Below are positions 39,129 through 48,010 of a DNA stretch of 64,000 nucleotides, one piece after another. The position numbers and the translations under genes are program-made. The notes under the pieces are model-generated. The model worked only from the letters and a program-made list of their open reading frames with translations. It made no database searches and was not told the origin of the DNA. Numbering within the stretch: the first letter of the stretch is position 1; each line of letters begins with the position of its first letter. Where the stretch lies: contig NZ_LWBU01000373.1 in NCBI RefSeq assembly GCF_001646665.1, positions 186,334 through 250,333 of the forward strand, read 5' to 3'. The DNA comes from Streptomyces noursei (GTDB lineage: Bacteria; Actinomycetota; Actinomycetes; Streptomycetales; Streptomycetaceae).

Positions 39129-39147
39129 TTTGTCATGCGGTGACAAA
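39129..39147 (+). promoter_or_regulatory. TTTGTCA-N5-TGACAAA operator upstream of the mce operon
   Basis: A perfect 7-bp inverted repeat (39129-39135 and 39141-39147) about 125 bp upstream of the mce ATPase start. Extra half-sites occur nearby: GACAAA at 39110-39115 and TTTGTCA at 39230-39236. The spacing and size fit a regulator dimer. Confidence 0.6.
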
Positions 39148-39152
39148 CCATT

Positions 39153-39206
39153 CGGTCACTCCGAACACGTCGTGCGCGGCGCTTGTCGTAGTCCTCGGAG
39201 TGACCG
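39153..39206 (+). promoter_or_regulatory. 12-bp inverted repeat CGGTCACTCCGA with 30-nt spacer
   Basis: CGGTCACTCCGA at 39153-39164 is exactly inverted at 39195-39206, separated by 30 nt, between the DUF6801-type gene and the mce ATPase gene. The left arm with its flanks also forms the small palindrome TTCGG-TCACT-CCGAA (39151-39165). This could be a two-site operator that loops DNA, or a leader RNA stem. A stem of this size would lie 64 nt before the GTG at 39270. Confidence 0.6.
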
Positions 39207-39269
39207 TAACGTGCGGCCCCCGGCGCACTTTTGTCACTTCCTCAGCAAGAGCGGGACCTGGGAGTTGTG

Positions 39270-40253
39270 GTGGGAACAGAAGTGGTCGTCGAAGGACTCA
39301 CCAAATCCTTCGGCAAACAGAATGTCTGGCAGGACGTCACCCTGACCCTGCCCGCCGGCGAGGTCAGTGTGATGCTCGGGCCCTCGGGCACCGGAAAGAC
39401 CGTGTTCCTCAAGTCCCTCATCGGACTGCTGAAACCGGAGCGAGGACGCGTCCTCATCGACGGCGTCGACATGGTGAACAGCCCCGAGCGCGACATCTAC
39501 GAGACACGCAAACTGTTCGGCCTGATGTTCCAGGACGGGGCGCTCTTCGGCTCGATGTCGCTGTTCGACAACATCGCCTTCCCGCTGCGCGAGCACACCC
39601 GCAAGAAGGAGACCGAAATCCGCCGCGTCGTCATGGAGCGGATGGAGATGGTCGGACTCCTCGGCGCCGAGGGGAAACTGCCCGGGGAGATATCCGGCGG
39701 CATGCGCAAACGCGCCGGCCTGGCGCGCGCCCTCGTCCTCGACCCGCAGATCATCCTCTGCGACGAGCCCGATTCCGGGCTGGATCCCGTCCGTACGGCC
39801 TACCTCTCGCAACTGCTGATCGACCTCAACGCGCAGATCGACGCGACGATGCTCATCGTCACCCACAACCTCGACATCGCGGCGACCGTCCCGGACAACA
39901 TGGGCATGCTCTTCCGGCGCAACCTCGTCACCTTCGGTCCGCGCGAGGTCCTGCTCACCAGCGACGAGCCGGTCGTGGCGCAGTTCCTCGGCGGCCGGCG
40001 CGAAGGCCCCATCGGCATGTCGGAGGAGAAGGACGCCGCGACGCTGGCGCGCGAGCAGCGCACGTCCACCTCGTACGCCCCCCGGGTCCTCGCCCCCCAA
40101 CTGGAGCCGTCGCCCGGCCTGCCGCCCCGTGCCGCCGTGCTGCGCCGCCGGGAACGGGTGCTCGCGATGCTGCCCCACCTGCCGGAGCCCGCGAGGGACG
40201 CGATCCTGCGGAGCTACGCCCCGGCGGGGACGGCCGGCGGTGCCGTCTCATGA
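39270..40253 (+). CDS. Mce transporter ATPase (MceG/Mkl-type ABC ATP-binding protein)
   Basis: The 327-residue protein is the ATPase of the Mce/MlaF group. Walker A GPSGTGKT is at residues 37-44, signature ISGGMRKRAGLARAL near 143-157, Walker B IILCDEPDSGLDP after it, and the H-loop VTHN follows. The tail (about 245-327) is specific to actinobacterial MceG-like proteins. It would power lipid import or export by the YrbE permeases. Of two adjacent GTG codons the one at 39270 is preferred as GGGAG lies 5 nt upstream. Its stop overlaps the start of the next gene (ATGA). First gene of the operon. Confidence 0.92.
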   Translation: MGTEVVVEGLTKSFGKQNVWQDVTLTLPAGEVSVMLGPSGTGKTVFLKSLIGLLKPERGRVLIDGVDMVNSPERDIYETRKLFGLMFQDGALFGSMSLFDNIAFPLREHTRKKETEIRRVVMERMEMVGLLGAEGKLPGEISGGMRKRAGLARALVLDPQIILCDEPDSGLDPVRTAYLSQLLIDLNAQIDATMLIVTHNLDIAATVPDNMGMLFRRNLVTFGPREVLLTSDEPVVAQFLGGRREGPIGMSEEKDAATLAREQRTSTSYAPRVLAPQLEPSPGLPPRAAVLRRRERVLAMLPHLPEPARDAILRSYAPAGTAGGAVS

Positions 40254-41473
40254 CCGCCGAGCACCCGCGCGCCGGCCGTCCCGGAGCGTCCCCCACCCCG
40301 TCACCGGGCGTCCCCGGGCAAACCACCACCCCGTCACCGGAAACCGGCCCGGACACCACCCCGCCGCCCTCGCCGCCCCCGGTGCCCGCGCCGGGCGGCG
40401 GCCCCGCCCCGGGGCCGGCCACGCAGACGCCACACACCCTCCCGCCCGCCGCCGACCCGGCCCCCACCGTGCCGCTCCCGCGCGGAGCCACCGGCGGCCA
40501 CCCGCACGAACCCGCCGCACACCCCCTCGCCCAGGCACCCACCGACGCCCGCCCCCACCCGGAACCGCCCCCGCACCACAGCGGCCCCCCGGCGGCCGCG
40601 GACGCACACCGCGCCCACCCGGGGGCCCGGCGGCGCCGCGGCCCGGCGACACGGACCGACGCGGACGCGGGCGCCGGCGTCGGGTCCGCCCCGTACCGGC
40701 CCCCCACGCGGGCGCTCGCGCCGCTGCGGGAGACGGGCCGGCTGTTCGCGCTCGCCGCCACCGTGGCACGCGACATGTTCCGGCGGCCGTTCCAGTTCCG
40801 CGAGTTCGTCGAACAGTTCTGGTTCGTCGCGAGCGTCACCATCCTGCCCGCCGCGCTGGTCTCCGTCCCGTTCGGCGCGGTCATCGCCCTCCAGGTCGGC
40901 TCGCTCACCCAGCAGCTCGGCGCCCAGTCGTTCACCGGCGGGGCCAGCGTCCTCGCCGTCATCCAGCAGGCCAGCCCGCTGATCGTCGCCCTGCTGATCG
41001 CCGGGGCCGGCGGCTCCGCCATCTGCGCCGACCTCGGCTCCCGCAAGATCCGGGAGGAACTGGACGCCATGGAGGTCATGGGTGTCTCACCCGTCCAGCG
41101 CCTGGTCGTCCCGCGCGTCCTCGCCACCATGCTCGTCGCCGTCCTGCTCAACGGCATGGTCTCCGTCGTCGGCACCCTGGGCGGCTACTTCTTCAACGTG
41201 ATCATGCAGGACGGCACCCCCGGCGCGTACCTCGCCAGCTTCTCCGCCCTCGCCCAGCTCCCCGACCTGTGGATCAGCGAGATCAAGGCGCTGATCTTCG
41301 GGTTCCTCGCCGGCATCGTCGCCGCCCACCGGGGCCTCAACCCGCGCGGCGGTCCGAAGGGGGTCGGCGACGCGGTCAACCAGTCCGTCGTCATCACCTT
41401 CCTCCTCCTCTTCTTCGTCAACATGGTCCTCACCGCGATCTACCTCCAGGTCGTCCCGGCGAAGGGGGCCTGA
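40250..41473 (+). CDS. yrbEA: YrbE/MlaE-type permease A of the Mce system
   Basis: The 407-residue protein has two parts. Residues about 165-407 are an MlaE-like permease with roughly five membrane segments (FWFVASVTILPAALVSVPFGAVIAL, LIVALLIAGAGGSAI, VLATMLVAVLLNGMVSVVGT, VVITFLLLFFVNMVLTAIYL) and the family motif EELDAMEVMGVSP. Residues 1 to about 155 are a Pro/Ala/His-rich, probably disordered extension not typical of YrbE proteins. ATG at 40250 overlaps the ATPase stop (ATGA). With YrbEB it forms the membrane channel for the Mce complex. Confidence 0.9.
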   Translation: MTAEHPRAGRPGASPTPSPGVPGQTTTPSPETGPDTTPPPSPPPVPAPGGGPAPGPATQTPHTLPPAADPAPTVPLPRGATGGHPHEPAAHPLAQAPTDARPHPEPPPHHSGPPAAADAHRAHPGARRRRGPATRTDADAGAGVGSAPYRPPTRALAPLRETGRLFALAATVARDMFRRPFQFREFVEQFWFVASVTILPAALVSVPFGAVIALQVGSLTQQLGAQSFTGGASVLAVIQQASPLIVALLIAGAGGSAICADLGSRKIREELDAMEVMGVSPVQRLVVPRVLATMLVAVLLNGMVSVVGTLGGYFFNVIMQDGTPGAYLASFSALAQLPDLWISEIKALIFGFLAGIVAAHRGLNPRGGPKGVGDAVNQSVVITFLLLFFVNMVLTAIYLQVVPAKGA

Positions 41474-41475
41474 CG

Positions 41476-42282
41476 ATGGCCTCCCCGCTCGCCTGGCTCG
41501 ACCGCTCCGGCGACCACCTCGTCTTCTACGCCAAGGCCATCGCCTGGATCCCGCGCACGCTGCGCCGCTACTCCCGGGAGGTGCAACGCCTGCTCGCCGA
41601 GGTCGCCTTCGGCAGCGGCGGCCTCGGCGTCATCGGCGGCACCATCGGCGTGATGATCGCCATGACCCTGTTCACCGGCACCGTCGTCGGCCTCCAGGGC
41701 CACGCGGCGCTCAACCAGATCGGCACGTCCGCCTTCACCGGCTTCATCTCCGCCTACTTCAACACCCGCGAGATAGCCCCCCTCGTCGCCGGCCTCGCCC
41801 TCTCCGCCACCGTCGGCGCCGGCTTCACCGCACAACTCGGCGCCATGCGCATCAACGAGGAGGTCGACGCCCTCGAAGCGATGGGCGTGCGGTCCATGCC
41901 CTACCTCGTCACCACCCGCATCATCGCCGGCGTCGTCGCGATCGTCCCGCTCTACGCGATCGGGCTGCTCTCCTCCTACCTGGCGTCCCGCACGGTCACC
42001 GTCCTGTTCAACGGCCAGTCGGCGGGCACCTACGACCACTACTTCACCCTGTTCCTCTCACCGGACGACGTGCTGCTCTCCATCCTCAAGGTGCTGATCT
42101 TCAGCGTCCTGGTGATCCTGGCCCACTGCTACTACGGCTTCCGAGCCACCGGTGGCCCCGCGGGCGTGGGCGTCGCCGTCGGCCGCTCCGTACGCAACGC
42201 CATCGTCCTGATCAGCGTGACCGACTTCTTCCTCTCGCTCGCGCTCTGGGGCGCGACCACGACCGTGAAGGTGGCCGGATGA
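41476..42282 (+). CDS. yrbEB: YrbE/MlaE-type permease B of the Mce system
   Basis: The 268-residue protein is the second MlaE-like permease, with about five to six membrane segments (VIGGTIGVMIAMTLFTGTVVGL, LVAGLALSATVGAGF, IIAGVVAIVPLYAIGLLSSYL, VLIFSVLVILAHCYYGF, AIVLISVTDFFLSLALWG) and the motif EEVDALEAMGVRSM. It lies 2 nt after YrbEA and overlaps MceA by 4 nt. No N-terminal extension, so length is normal. Confidence 0.93.
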   Translation: MASPLAWLDRSGDHLVFYAKAIAWIPRTLRRYSREVQRLLAEVAFGSGGLGVIGGTIGVMIAMTLFTGTVVGLQGHAALNQIGTSAFTGFISAYFNTREIAPLVAGLALSATVGAGFTAQLGAMRINEEVDALEAMGVRSMPYLVTTRIIAGVVAIVPLYAIGLLSSYLASRTVTVLFNGQSAGTYDHYFTLFLSPDDVLLSILKVLIFSVLVILAHCYYGFRATGGPAGVGVAVGRSVRNAIVLISVTDFFLSLALWGATTTVKVAG

Positions 42283-43517
42283 CCACAACGACGACCGTCC
42301 GCAGACGCCTCGCCGGTGTCGTGTTCCTGCTCGTGCCCGTCCTCCTCGTCCGGCTGTCGCTGGCGGTGTACGACAAGGAGTTCACCCGGGACGCCACGGT
42401 CACCGTCCTCACCGGCAGCGCCGGCAACGAGATGCACCGCGGCGCGGAGGTGAAGATGCGCGGCGTGGTCGTCGGCGAGGTGCGCGACATCCGCTCCGAC
42501 GGCACCGGCGCCCGGCTCACCCTCGCCCTCGACCCCCGCCACCTCGACCGGGTCCCGGCCGACGTCACCGCCCAGATGCTCCCCACCACCCTCTTCGGCG
42601 AGCGGTTCGTCGCCCTCGTGCCGCCCGGGAAGAACCCGTCCCCCCGCTCCCTGAGCGCAGGCGACACCATCCCGCAGGACCGGTCGTCCAACGCCGTCGA
42701 ACTGGAACAGGTCCTCGACCGGCTGCTCCCGCTGCTCACCGCCGTCAAACCGGAGAAGCTGTCCGCGACGCTCACCGCCGTCGCCCAGGCACTCGAAGGG
42801 CGGGGCAGGCAGCTCGGCGACACCCTGGTCACCCTCGACGCGCACCTCGAGCGCCTCAATCCCCACCTGCCCGCCCTCAACCGCGACATCGCCCACCTCG
42901 TCGAGGTCAGCCGGGTGTACGCCGACGCCGCCCCCGACGTACTCGACGCCCTCACCGACTTCACCACCACCAGCGGCACCCTCGCCGACCAGCAGGCGGG
43001 GCTGGCGGACCTCTACGGCTCCACCACCGCCTCCGCCCGGGAGCTGACGACCTTCCTCCGCGACAACCGGAGCAACATCATCCGGCTCTCCGCCGCCTCC
43101 CGCCCCACCCTGGAACTCCTCGCCCGCCACTCCTCCTCGTTCCCCTGCACCCTGCGCACCCTCGCGGGCTTCGTCCCCGCGATGGACAAGGCGCTCGGCA
43201 AGGGCACCGACGAGCCGGGCCTCCACGTCGACGTCCGGACCGTCCCCTCCCTCGGCCGGTACGTCCCCGGCGAGGACCGGCCCGTGTACGACGCGACCGG
43301 CGGCCCCCACTGCTACGCCGTCCCGTACACCGGCGCCCCCGCCCCCGAATCCCGCGCGGGCGACCGCGGCCTCGGCCTGCCCAACTCGCCGCAGGAGAAC
43401 CGGCTCGTCAACGAACTGCTCGCCCCCGGCCTCGGAACCGCCCCGCAGGCCCTCCCCGACTGGAGCACCGTCCTGACCGGACCCGTCTTCCGCGGAGCGG
43501 AGGTGACCCTCGGATGA
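42279..43517 (+). CDS. mceA: MceA-type MCE-domain protein
   Basis: The 412-residue protein has one N-terminal membrane anchor (about residues 9-28), a MCE domain (about 34-115: RDATVTVLTGSAGNEMHRGAEVKMRGVVVGEVRDI) and a long helical C-terminal region (about 130-270) that in Mce proteins builds the lipid tunnel. The tail (about 300-412) carries two Cys. It overlaps YrbEB (ATGA) and MceB (ATGA). It is the first of six MCE paralogues. Confidence 0.9.
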   Translation: MTTTTTVRRRLAGVVFLLVPVLLVRLSLAVYDKEFTRDATVTVLTGSAGNEMHRGAEVKMRGVVVGEVRDIRSDGTGARLTLALDPRHLDRVPADVTAQMLPTTLFGERFVALVPPGKNPSPRSLSAGDTIPQDRSSNAVELEQVLDRLLPLLTAVKPEKLSATLTAVAQALEGRGRQLGDTLVTLDAHLERLNPHLPALNRDIAHLVEVSRVYADAAPDVLDALTDFTTTSGTLADQQAGLADLYGSTTASARELTTFLRDNRSNIIRLSAASRPTLELLARHSSSFPCTLRTLAGFVPAMDKALGKGTDEPGLHVDVRTVPSLGRYVPGEDRPVYDATGGPHCYAVPYTGAPAPESRAGDRGLGLPNSPQENRLVNELLAPGLGTAPQALPDWSTVLTGPVFRGAEVTLG

Positions 43518-44545
43518 AGCGCCGCTCCCTCGCCGGGCCGCTCGTCAAGTCGCTCGTCTTCGTCGTCGTGACCGTCCTCGCCACCACGGTCCTCGCGTTC
43601 TCCGTGGCCGACAAGGGCGTCGGCGACACCGTCACCTACCGGGCCCGCTTCACCGACGCCACCGGTCTCGTCGAGGGCGACAGCGTCCGCATCGCCGGGG
43701 TGAAGGTCGGGCAGGTGGAGTCGGTCAGGGTGGCTGACCGCCGGGTCGCCGAAGTCGCCTTCGCCGTCCGCCGGAACCGCGCCCTGCCCGCCTCGGCCAC
43801 CGCGTCCATCAAGTACCTCAACATGGTCGGCCGGCGCTACGTGGACCTCGACCGGGGCACGGGGCCCGTCGGGCGGACCCTGCCCGCCGGCGCGGTCATC
43901 CCGCTCGAACGGACCACTCCCGCGCTCGACCTCACCCAGCTCTTCAACGGGTTCCGGCCCCTCTTCCGGGGCCTGGCGCCGAACGAGGTCAACGACCTGG
44001 CCGGATCGATCGTGCGGGTCCTCCAGGGAGAGGGCGGCACCGTCGACGCCCTGCTCCGGCACGTCGGATCGCTCACCACCACCGTCGCCGGCAAGGACAA
44101 GGTCATCGGAGAAGTGATCAAGAACCTCAACACGGTGCTGAAGACGGTCAACGACCGCGAAGCCGGCTTCAACGACCTCGTCGTCACCCTCCAGAAGCTC
44201 GTCACCGGATTCGCCGGCGACCGCGAACCCCTCGGCGAGGCCCTCACCGCCATGGGATCGCTCACCAGCGTCACCGCCGGTCTGCTGGCGGACGGCCGCG
44301 CCCCGCTCAAGACCGACATCCGCGAACTCGGCCGCCTGTCCGGGCAACTGGCGGACAGCACCGACCGGATCGAGGACTTCCTGCGCACCACGCCCGCGAA
44401 GATGCAGGCCATCGGGCGCCTCGCGTCGTACGGATCGTGGCTCAACCTCTACCTCTGCGAGGCCACGGTCACCGGCGTCACCACCGACGACGGCTCGAAG
44501 CCGCCCACCGGCATCGCGCTCACCGAGCCGAGGTGCCGCTCATGA
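43514..44545 (+). CDS. mceB: MceB-type MCE-domain protein
   Basis: The 343-residue protein has an N-terminal membrane anchor (about 11-32), a MCE domain (about 40-116: TYRARFTDATGLVEGDSVRIAGVKVGQVESVRV) and a helical tail. Overlaps its neighbours by 4 nt on each side. Position and length fit MceB. Anchored on the outer face of the membrane. Confidence 0.9.
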   Translation: MKRRSLAGPLVKSLVFVVVTVLATTVLAFSVADKGVGDTVTYRARFTDATGLVEGDSVRIAGVKVGQVESVRVADRRVAEVAFAVRRNRALPASATASIKYLNMVGRRYVDLDRGTGPVGRTLPAGAVIPLERTTPALDLTQLFNGFRPLFRGLAPNEVNDLAGSIVRVLQGEGGTVDALLRHVGSLTTTVAGKDKVIGEVIKNLNTVLKTVNDREAGFNDLVVTLQKLVTGFAGDREPLGEALTAMGSLTSVTAGLLADGRAPLKTDIRELGRLSGQLADSTDRIEDFLRTTPAKMQAIGRLASYGSWLNLYLCEATVTGVTTDDGSKPPTGIALTEPRCRS

Positions 44546-45675
44546 GACTCCCGCGCCCGCTCCTCCCGCCGTCCGGGCTCCGGACACCCGGGCCCCGGAC
44601 CGCCCGCCCGGCTCCCGGGCGGAACGCCACCCGGCGCCCCGGCGCCCGGCGGCCGGCGTTCACCCCGGTACGGGAGCGCGACCCCGTCGCCGTCGGCGTC
44701 GTGGGCCTGCTGCTCCTGGTGCTGATCGCCCTCGGCGCGTACCAGGTGGACGCCCTGGCGGGCGGCACCACCGGCTACACCGCGGAGTTCACCGAGGCCG
44801 CCGGCCTCGACGAGGGCGACGAGGTGCGCATCGCCGGGGTCAAGGTCGGCGAGGTCACCGCCATCGGACTCGACGGGGCGAGGGTCACGGTCCGCTTCGA
44901 GGTCGACGACACCACGTGGATCGGCGACTCCAGCACCGCCGCCATCGCCATCAAGACCCTGCTCGGCGAGAAGTACCTGGCCGTCGACCCCCTCGGCGGC
45001 CGTGCCCAGAACCCCGCCGAACGCATCCCCGCCTCCCGCACCACCTCCCCCTACGACGTCACCCAGGCCCTCACCGGGCTCGGCGACACCCTCGACGCCA
45101 TCGACACCAAGACGCTCGCGGAGAGCTTCCGGGCCATCTCCGCCACCTTCGCCGACTCGCCACCCGACGTGCGCAGCGCCGCGACCGGCCTGTCCGCGCT
45201 GTCCCGGTCGGTCTCCTCGCGCGACGCCCGGCTCGCCGAACTGCTCAAGGGCAGCAGGCAGCTCACCCGGACCCTGGAGGGCAGGAAGAGCAGCTTCGCC
45301 ACGCTCCTGGAGGACGGCGGCCTGCTCCTCGGCGAACTCCAGGCCCGCCGCGACGCCATCCACCAGCTGCTCACCGGCGCCAGGAACCTCGGCACCCAGC
45401 TCACCGGCCTGGTCCAGGACAACAACCGGCAGCTCGGGCCCACGCTGACCGCGCTCGGCCGCGTCACCGGCGTCCTGGTGAAGAACCGCGACAGCCTCGA
45501 CCGGACGCTCGCCCTGGCCGGACCGTACTACCGGCTCGTCGGCAACACCCTCGGCAACGGCCGCTGGTTCGACACGTACGTCTGCGGCCTCGTCCCCAGG
45601 AACTACCTGGCCCCCGGCACGCCCCCGGCCACCGGGTGCATGCCCCCCGAGCCGGCAGGAGGCGGTGCCCGGTGA
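44542..45675 (+). CDS. mceC: MceC-type MCE-domain protein
   Basis: The 377-residue protein has a 40-residue Arg/Pro-rich cytosolic start, a membrane anchor (about 49-67), a MCE domain (about 77-150: AEFTEAAGLDEGDEVRIAGVKVGEVTAI) and a long helical tail with regular Leu/Ala heptads (about 165-330). ATG at 44542 overlaps the MceB stop (ATGA). Its stop overlaps the next GTG. Confidence 0.88.
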   Translation: MRLPRPLLPPSGLRTPGPRTARPAPGRNATRRPGARRPAFTPVRERDPVAVGVVGLLLLVLIALGAYQVDALAGGTTGYTAEFTEAAGLDEGDEVRIAGVKVGEVTAIGLDGARVTVRFEVDDTTWIGDSSTAAIAIKTLLGEKYLAVDPLGGRAQNPAERIPASRTTSPYDVTQALTGLGDTLDAIDTKTLAESFRAISATFADSPPDVRSAATGLSALSRSVSSRDARLAELLKGSRQLTRTLEGRKSSFATLLEDGGLLLGELQARRDAIHQLLTGARNLGTQLTGLVQDNNRQLGPTLTALGRVTGVLVKNRDSLDRTLALAGPYYRLVGNTLGNGRWFDTYVCGLVPRNYLAPGTPPATGCMPPEPAGGGAR

Positions 45676-46850
45676 ACCTCCGACGCGCCATCGGCATCAC
45701 CACCGGACTCGCTGTCGTGGCCTTCGCCGGCGTCTCCGGCGTCATCGCGCTGGACGAGTCCGCGGCCACCCGCGTCACCGCCCGCTTCGACCGGGCCACC
45801 GGCGTGTACGAGGGCTCCGACCTCCGCGTCCTCGGGGTCAGGGTCGGCACCGTCGGCTCCGTGCGGCCCAAGGGCAAGGAGGTCGAGGTGACCCTGCTGA
45901 TCGACGAGGGCGTCCGCGTCCCCGCCGACGCCCACGCCGTGATCGTCGCCCCCAGCGTCGTCGCCGACCGCTACGTCCAGCTCGCCCCCGCCTACACGGG
46001 CGGACCGGAGATCCGGGACGGCGCCGTCCTGCCGGCCGCCCGCAACGCCACACCCCTGGAGGTCGACCAGCTGTACGCGTCCATCACCGAACTGAGCCGG
46101 GCCCTCGGGCCGAAGGGCGCCAACGCCGACGGCGCCCTGGCCGGGCTCCTCGACACCGGCGCCGCCAACCTGAAGGGCAACGGCAAGGCGATCGGCGACT
46201 CCATCGAGCAGTTCGGCAAGGCCGCCAAGACCCTGGACCGGAGCAGCGGCGACCTCTTCGCCACCCTCACCCACCTCCAGTCCTTCACCACGATGCTGAA
46301 GGACAACGACGGCGACGTCCGCACGGCCGAACAACGGCTCGCCGCCGTCACCGGTTTCCTCGCCGAGGACAAGGAGAACCTGGGGGCCGCACTCAAGGAA
46401 CTCGGCACCGCGCTCGCCCAGGTCAAGACCTTCATCGAGGACAACCGCGCGAGCCTGAAGAAGAACGTCGACCTCCTGGTCCCGCTCACCCGCACGCTCG
46501 TCGACCAGCGCGCCTCGCTCGCCGAGGCCCTGGACACCGCGCCGCTCGCCGCCGGCAACGCCCTCAGGGCGTACGACCCGGTCCACCGCACCCTCAACGG
46601 CCGCGCCAACATCAACGAGATCGGCTTCGGCCCCGGCCTCCCGGGCGGGGCGGGCACCCGCGCCGCGGCGGACGGGCCCCCGGCGGCGAACGGCCCCGGC
46701 ACGGCCGGAGTCCCGGGCGCGGTGGACGCGGCCGGCGGCCCGAGCGGCCTCGTGCCCCTCACCCCCGGGCGGCGCGAGGCCCTGCCCGCACTCCCGCTGC
46801 CCGCGGTCGGCACCGTGTACGGCACCCCGGGGAAGGGGGGCGCGCGGTGA
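45672..46850 (+). CDS. mceD: MceD-type MCE-domain protein
   Basis: The 392-residue protein has a membrane anchor (about 6-27), a MCE domain (about 33-115: TARFDRATGVYEGSDLRVLGVRVGTVGSV) and a helical tail, ending in a Gly/Pro/Ala-rich stretch. GTG at 45672 overlaps the MceC stop (GTGA). Confidence 0.88.
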   Translation: MNLRRAIGITTGLAVVAFAGVSGVIALDESAATRVTARFDRATGVYEGSDLRVLGVRVGTVGSVRPKGKEVEVTLLIDEGVRVPADAHAVIVAPSVVADRYVQLAPAYTGGPEIRDGAVLPAARNATPLEVDQLYASITELSRALGPKGANADGALAGLLDTGAANLKGNGKAIGDSIEQFGKAAKTLDRSSGDLFATLTHLQSFTTMLKDNDGDVRTAEQRLAAVTGFLAEDKENLGAALKELGTALAQVKTFIEDNRASLKKNVDLLVPLTRTLVDQRASLAEALDTAPLAAGNALRAYDPVHRTLNGRANINEIGFGPGLPGGAGTRAAADGPPAANGPGTAGVPGAVDAAGGPSGLVPLTPGRREALPALPLPAVGTVYGTPGKGGAR

Positions 46851-48010
46851 ACCGGCCCTCCCGCACCACCGCCGCCGGCCTCGCGGCCGCCCTCGCCCTC
46901 GTCGTCGGCATCTCCGCGACCGTCGCCGGCTGCGACCTCCCCGGCGGAGATCTGGAGCTGTCCGGCATCGAACAGTTGCCGCTGCCCGGCGGCGCCGACC
47001 TCGGCGACCACCCGTACGAGATCACCGCCGAGTTCGCCGACGTCCTCAGCCTCGCCCCGCAGTCCGCCGTCAAGGTGAACGACGTCGCCGTGGGGCGCGT
47101 GACCCGCATCGCCCTCGACCGGAGCGACTGGACCGCCACCGTCACCATGAAGGTCGACGGCGACGTCCGGCTCCCCGCCAACGCCTACGCCCACCTCGAA
47201 CAGTCCAGCCTCCTGGGCGAGAAGTACATCCAGCTCACCGCACCCCGCACGGCACGCGGCACCCTCGGCGACGGTGCCCGCATCCCCCTGGACCGCACCA
47301 ACCGCAACCCCGAGGTCGAGGAGGTCTTCGGCGCCCTGTCGATGCTCCTCAACGGCGGCGGCATCCAGCAACTGCGCACCATCACCACCGAACTGGGCAC
47401 CGCGCTGCGCGGCAACGAACCCCGGGTCCGCTCCCTGCTCGAACGGCTCAACACCCTCGTCGCGAGCCTCGACGGCAACAAGAGCGCCATCACCGCGGCG
47501 CTCGACGGCGTCAACCGGCTCTCCGCCACGCTCGCCACCCGCGAACGGGACGTCGACAAGGTCCTCACCGGCCTCAGTCCCGGCCTCAAGGTCCTGGAGC
47601 GACAACGCGGTTCGCTCCTCACCATGCTCAGAGCCCTCGACACCCTCTCCGGCGTCGCCGTCGACACCGTCGACCGCGGCAAGGCCGACCTGATCGCCGA
47701 CCTGAAGGCCCTCGGGCCCACCCTCCAGGCCCTCGCCGACTCCGGAAAGGCCCTCCCCGACTCGCTCGAAGTGCTGCTGACCTACCCGTTCACCGACGAG
47801 GTGCTGCGCGGCGTCAAGGGCGACTACCTCAACGTCTACCTGGACCTCACCGCCGCCCCCGGAACGCAGATCGTCCCGGCGCTCACACCCGGCGCACCAG
47901 GGGACGGCACCCCGCCCGCCACCGCCACGGGGCCGTCCGCCCGCACCGGGCCCCCGCCGCGCACCGGGCCGCCCCTGCCCCTGCCCCTGCCGTCCGCCGG
48001 GAGGAACTGA
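46847..48010 (+). CDS. mceE: MceE-type lipoprotein with MCE domain
   Basis: The 387-residue protein has a lipoprotein signal with the lipobox TVAGC (Cys29), as in LprK/MceE, rather than a membrane anchor. The MCE domain (about 58-135: ITAEFADVLSLAPQSAVKVNDVAVGRVTRI) and a helical tail follow, and a Pro-rich end. GTG at 46847 overlaps MceD (GTGA); its stop overlaps MceF by 1 nt. Confidence 0.9.
   Translation: MNRPSRTTAAGLAAALALVVGISATVAGCDLPGGDLELSGIEQLPLPGGADLGDHPYEITAEFADVLSLAPQSAVKVNDVAVGRVTRIALDRSDWTATVTMKVDGDVRLPANAYAHLEQSSLLGEKYIQLTAPRTARGTLGDGARIPLDRTNRNPEVEEVFGALSMLLNGGGIQQLRTITTELGTALRGNEPRVRSLLERLNTLVASLDGNKSAITAALDGVNRLSATLATRERDVDKVLTGLSPGLKVLERQRGSLLTMLRALDTLSGVAVDTVDRGKADLIADLKALGPTLQALADSGKALPDSLEVLLTYPFTDEVLRGVKGDYLNVYLDLTAAPGTQIVPALTPGAPGDGTPPATATGPSARTGPPPRTGPPLPLPLPSAGRN

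Noticed and set aside
39140..40249. Longer reading of YrbEA starting inside the ATPase gene region
   Set aside because: It is a different frame from the ATPase gene over its whole length; the ATG at 40250 overlaps the ATPase stop as in the other operon junctions.
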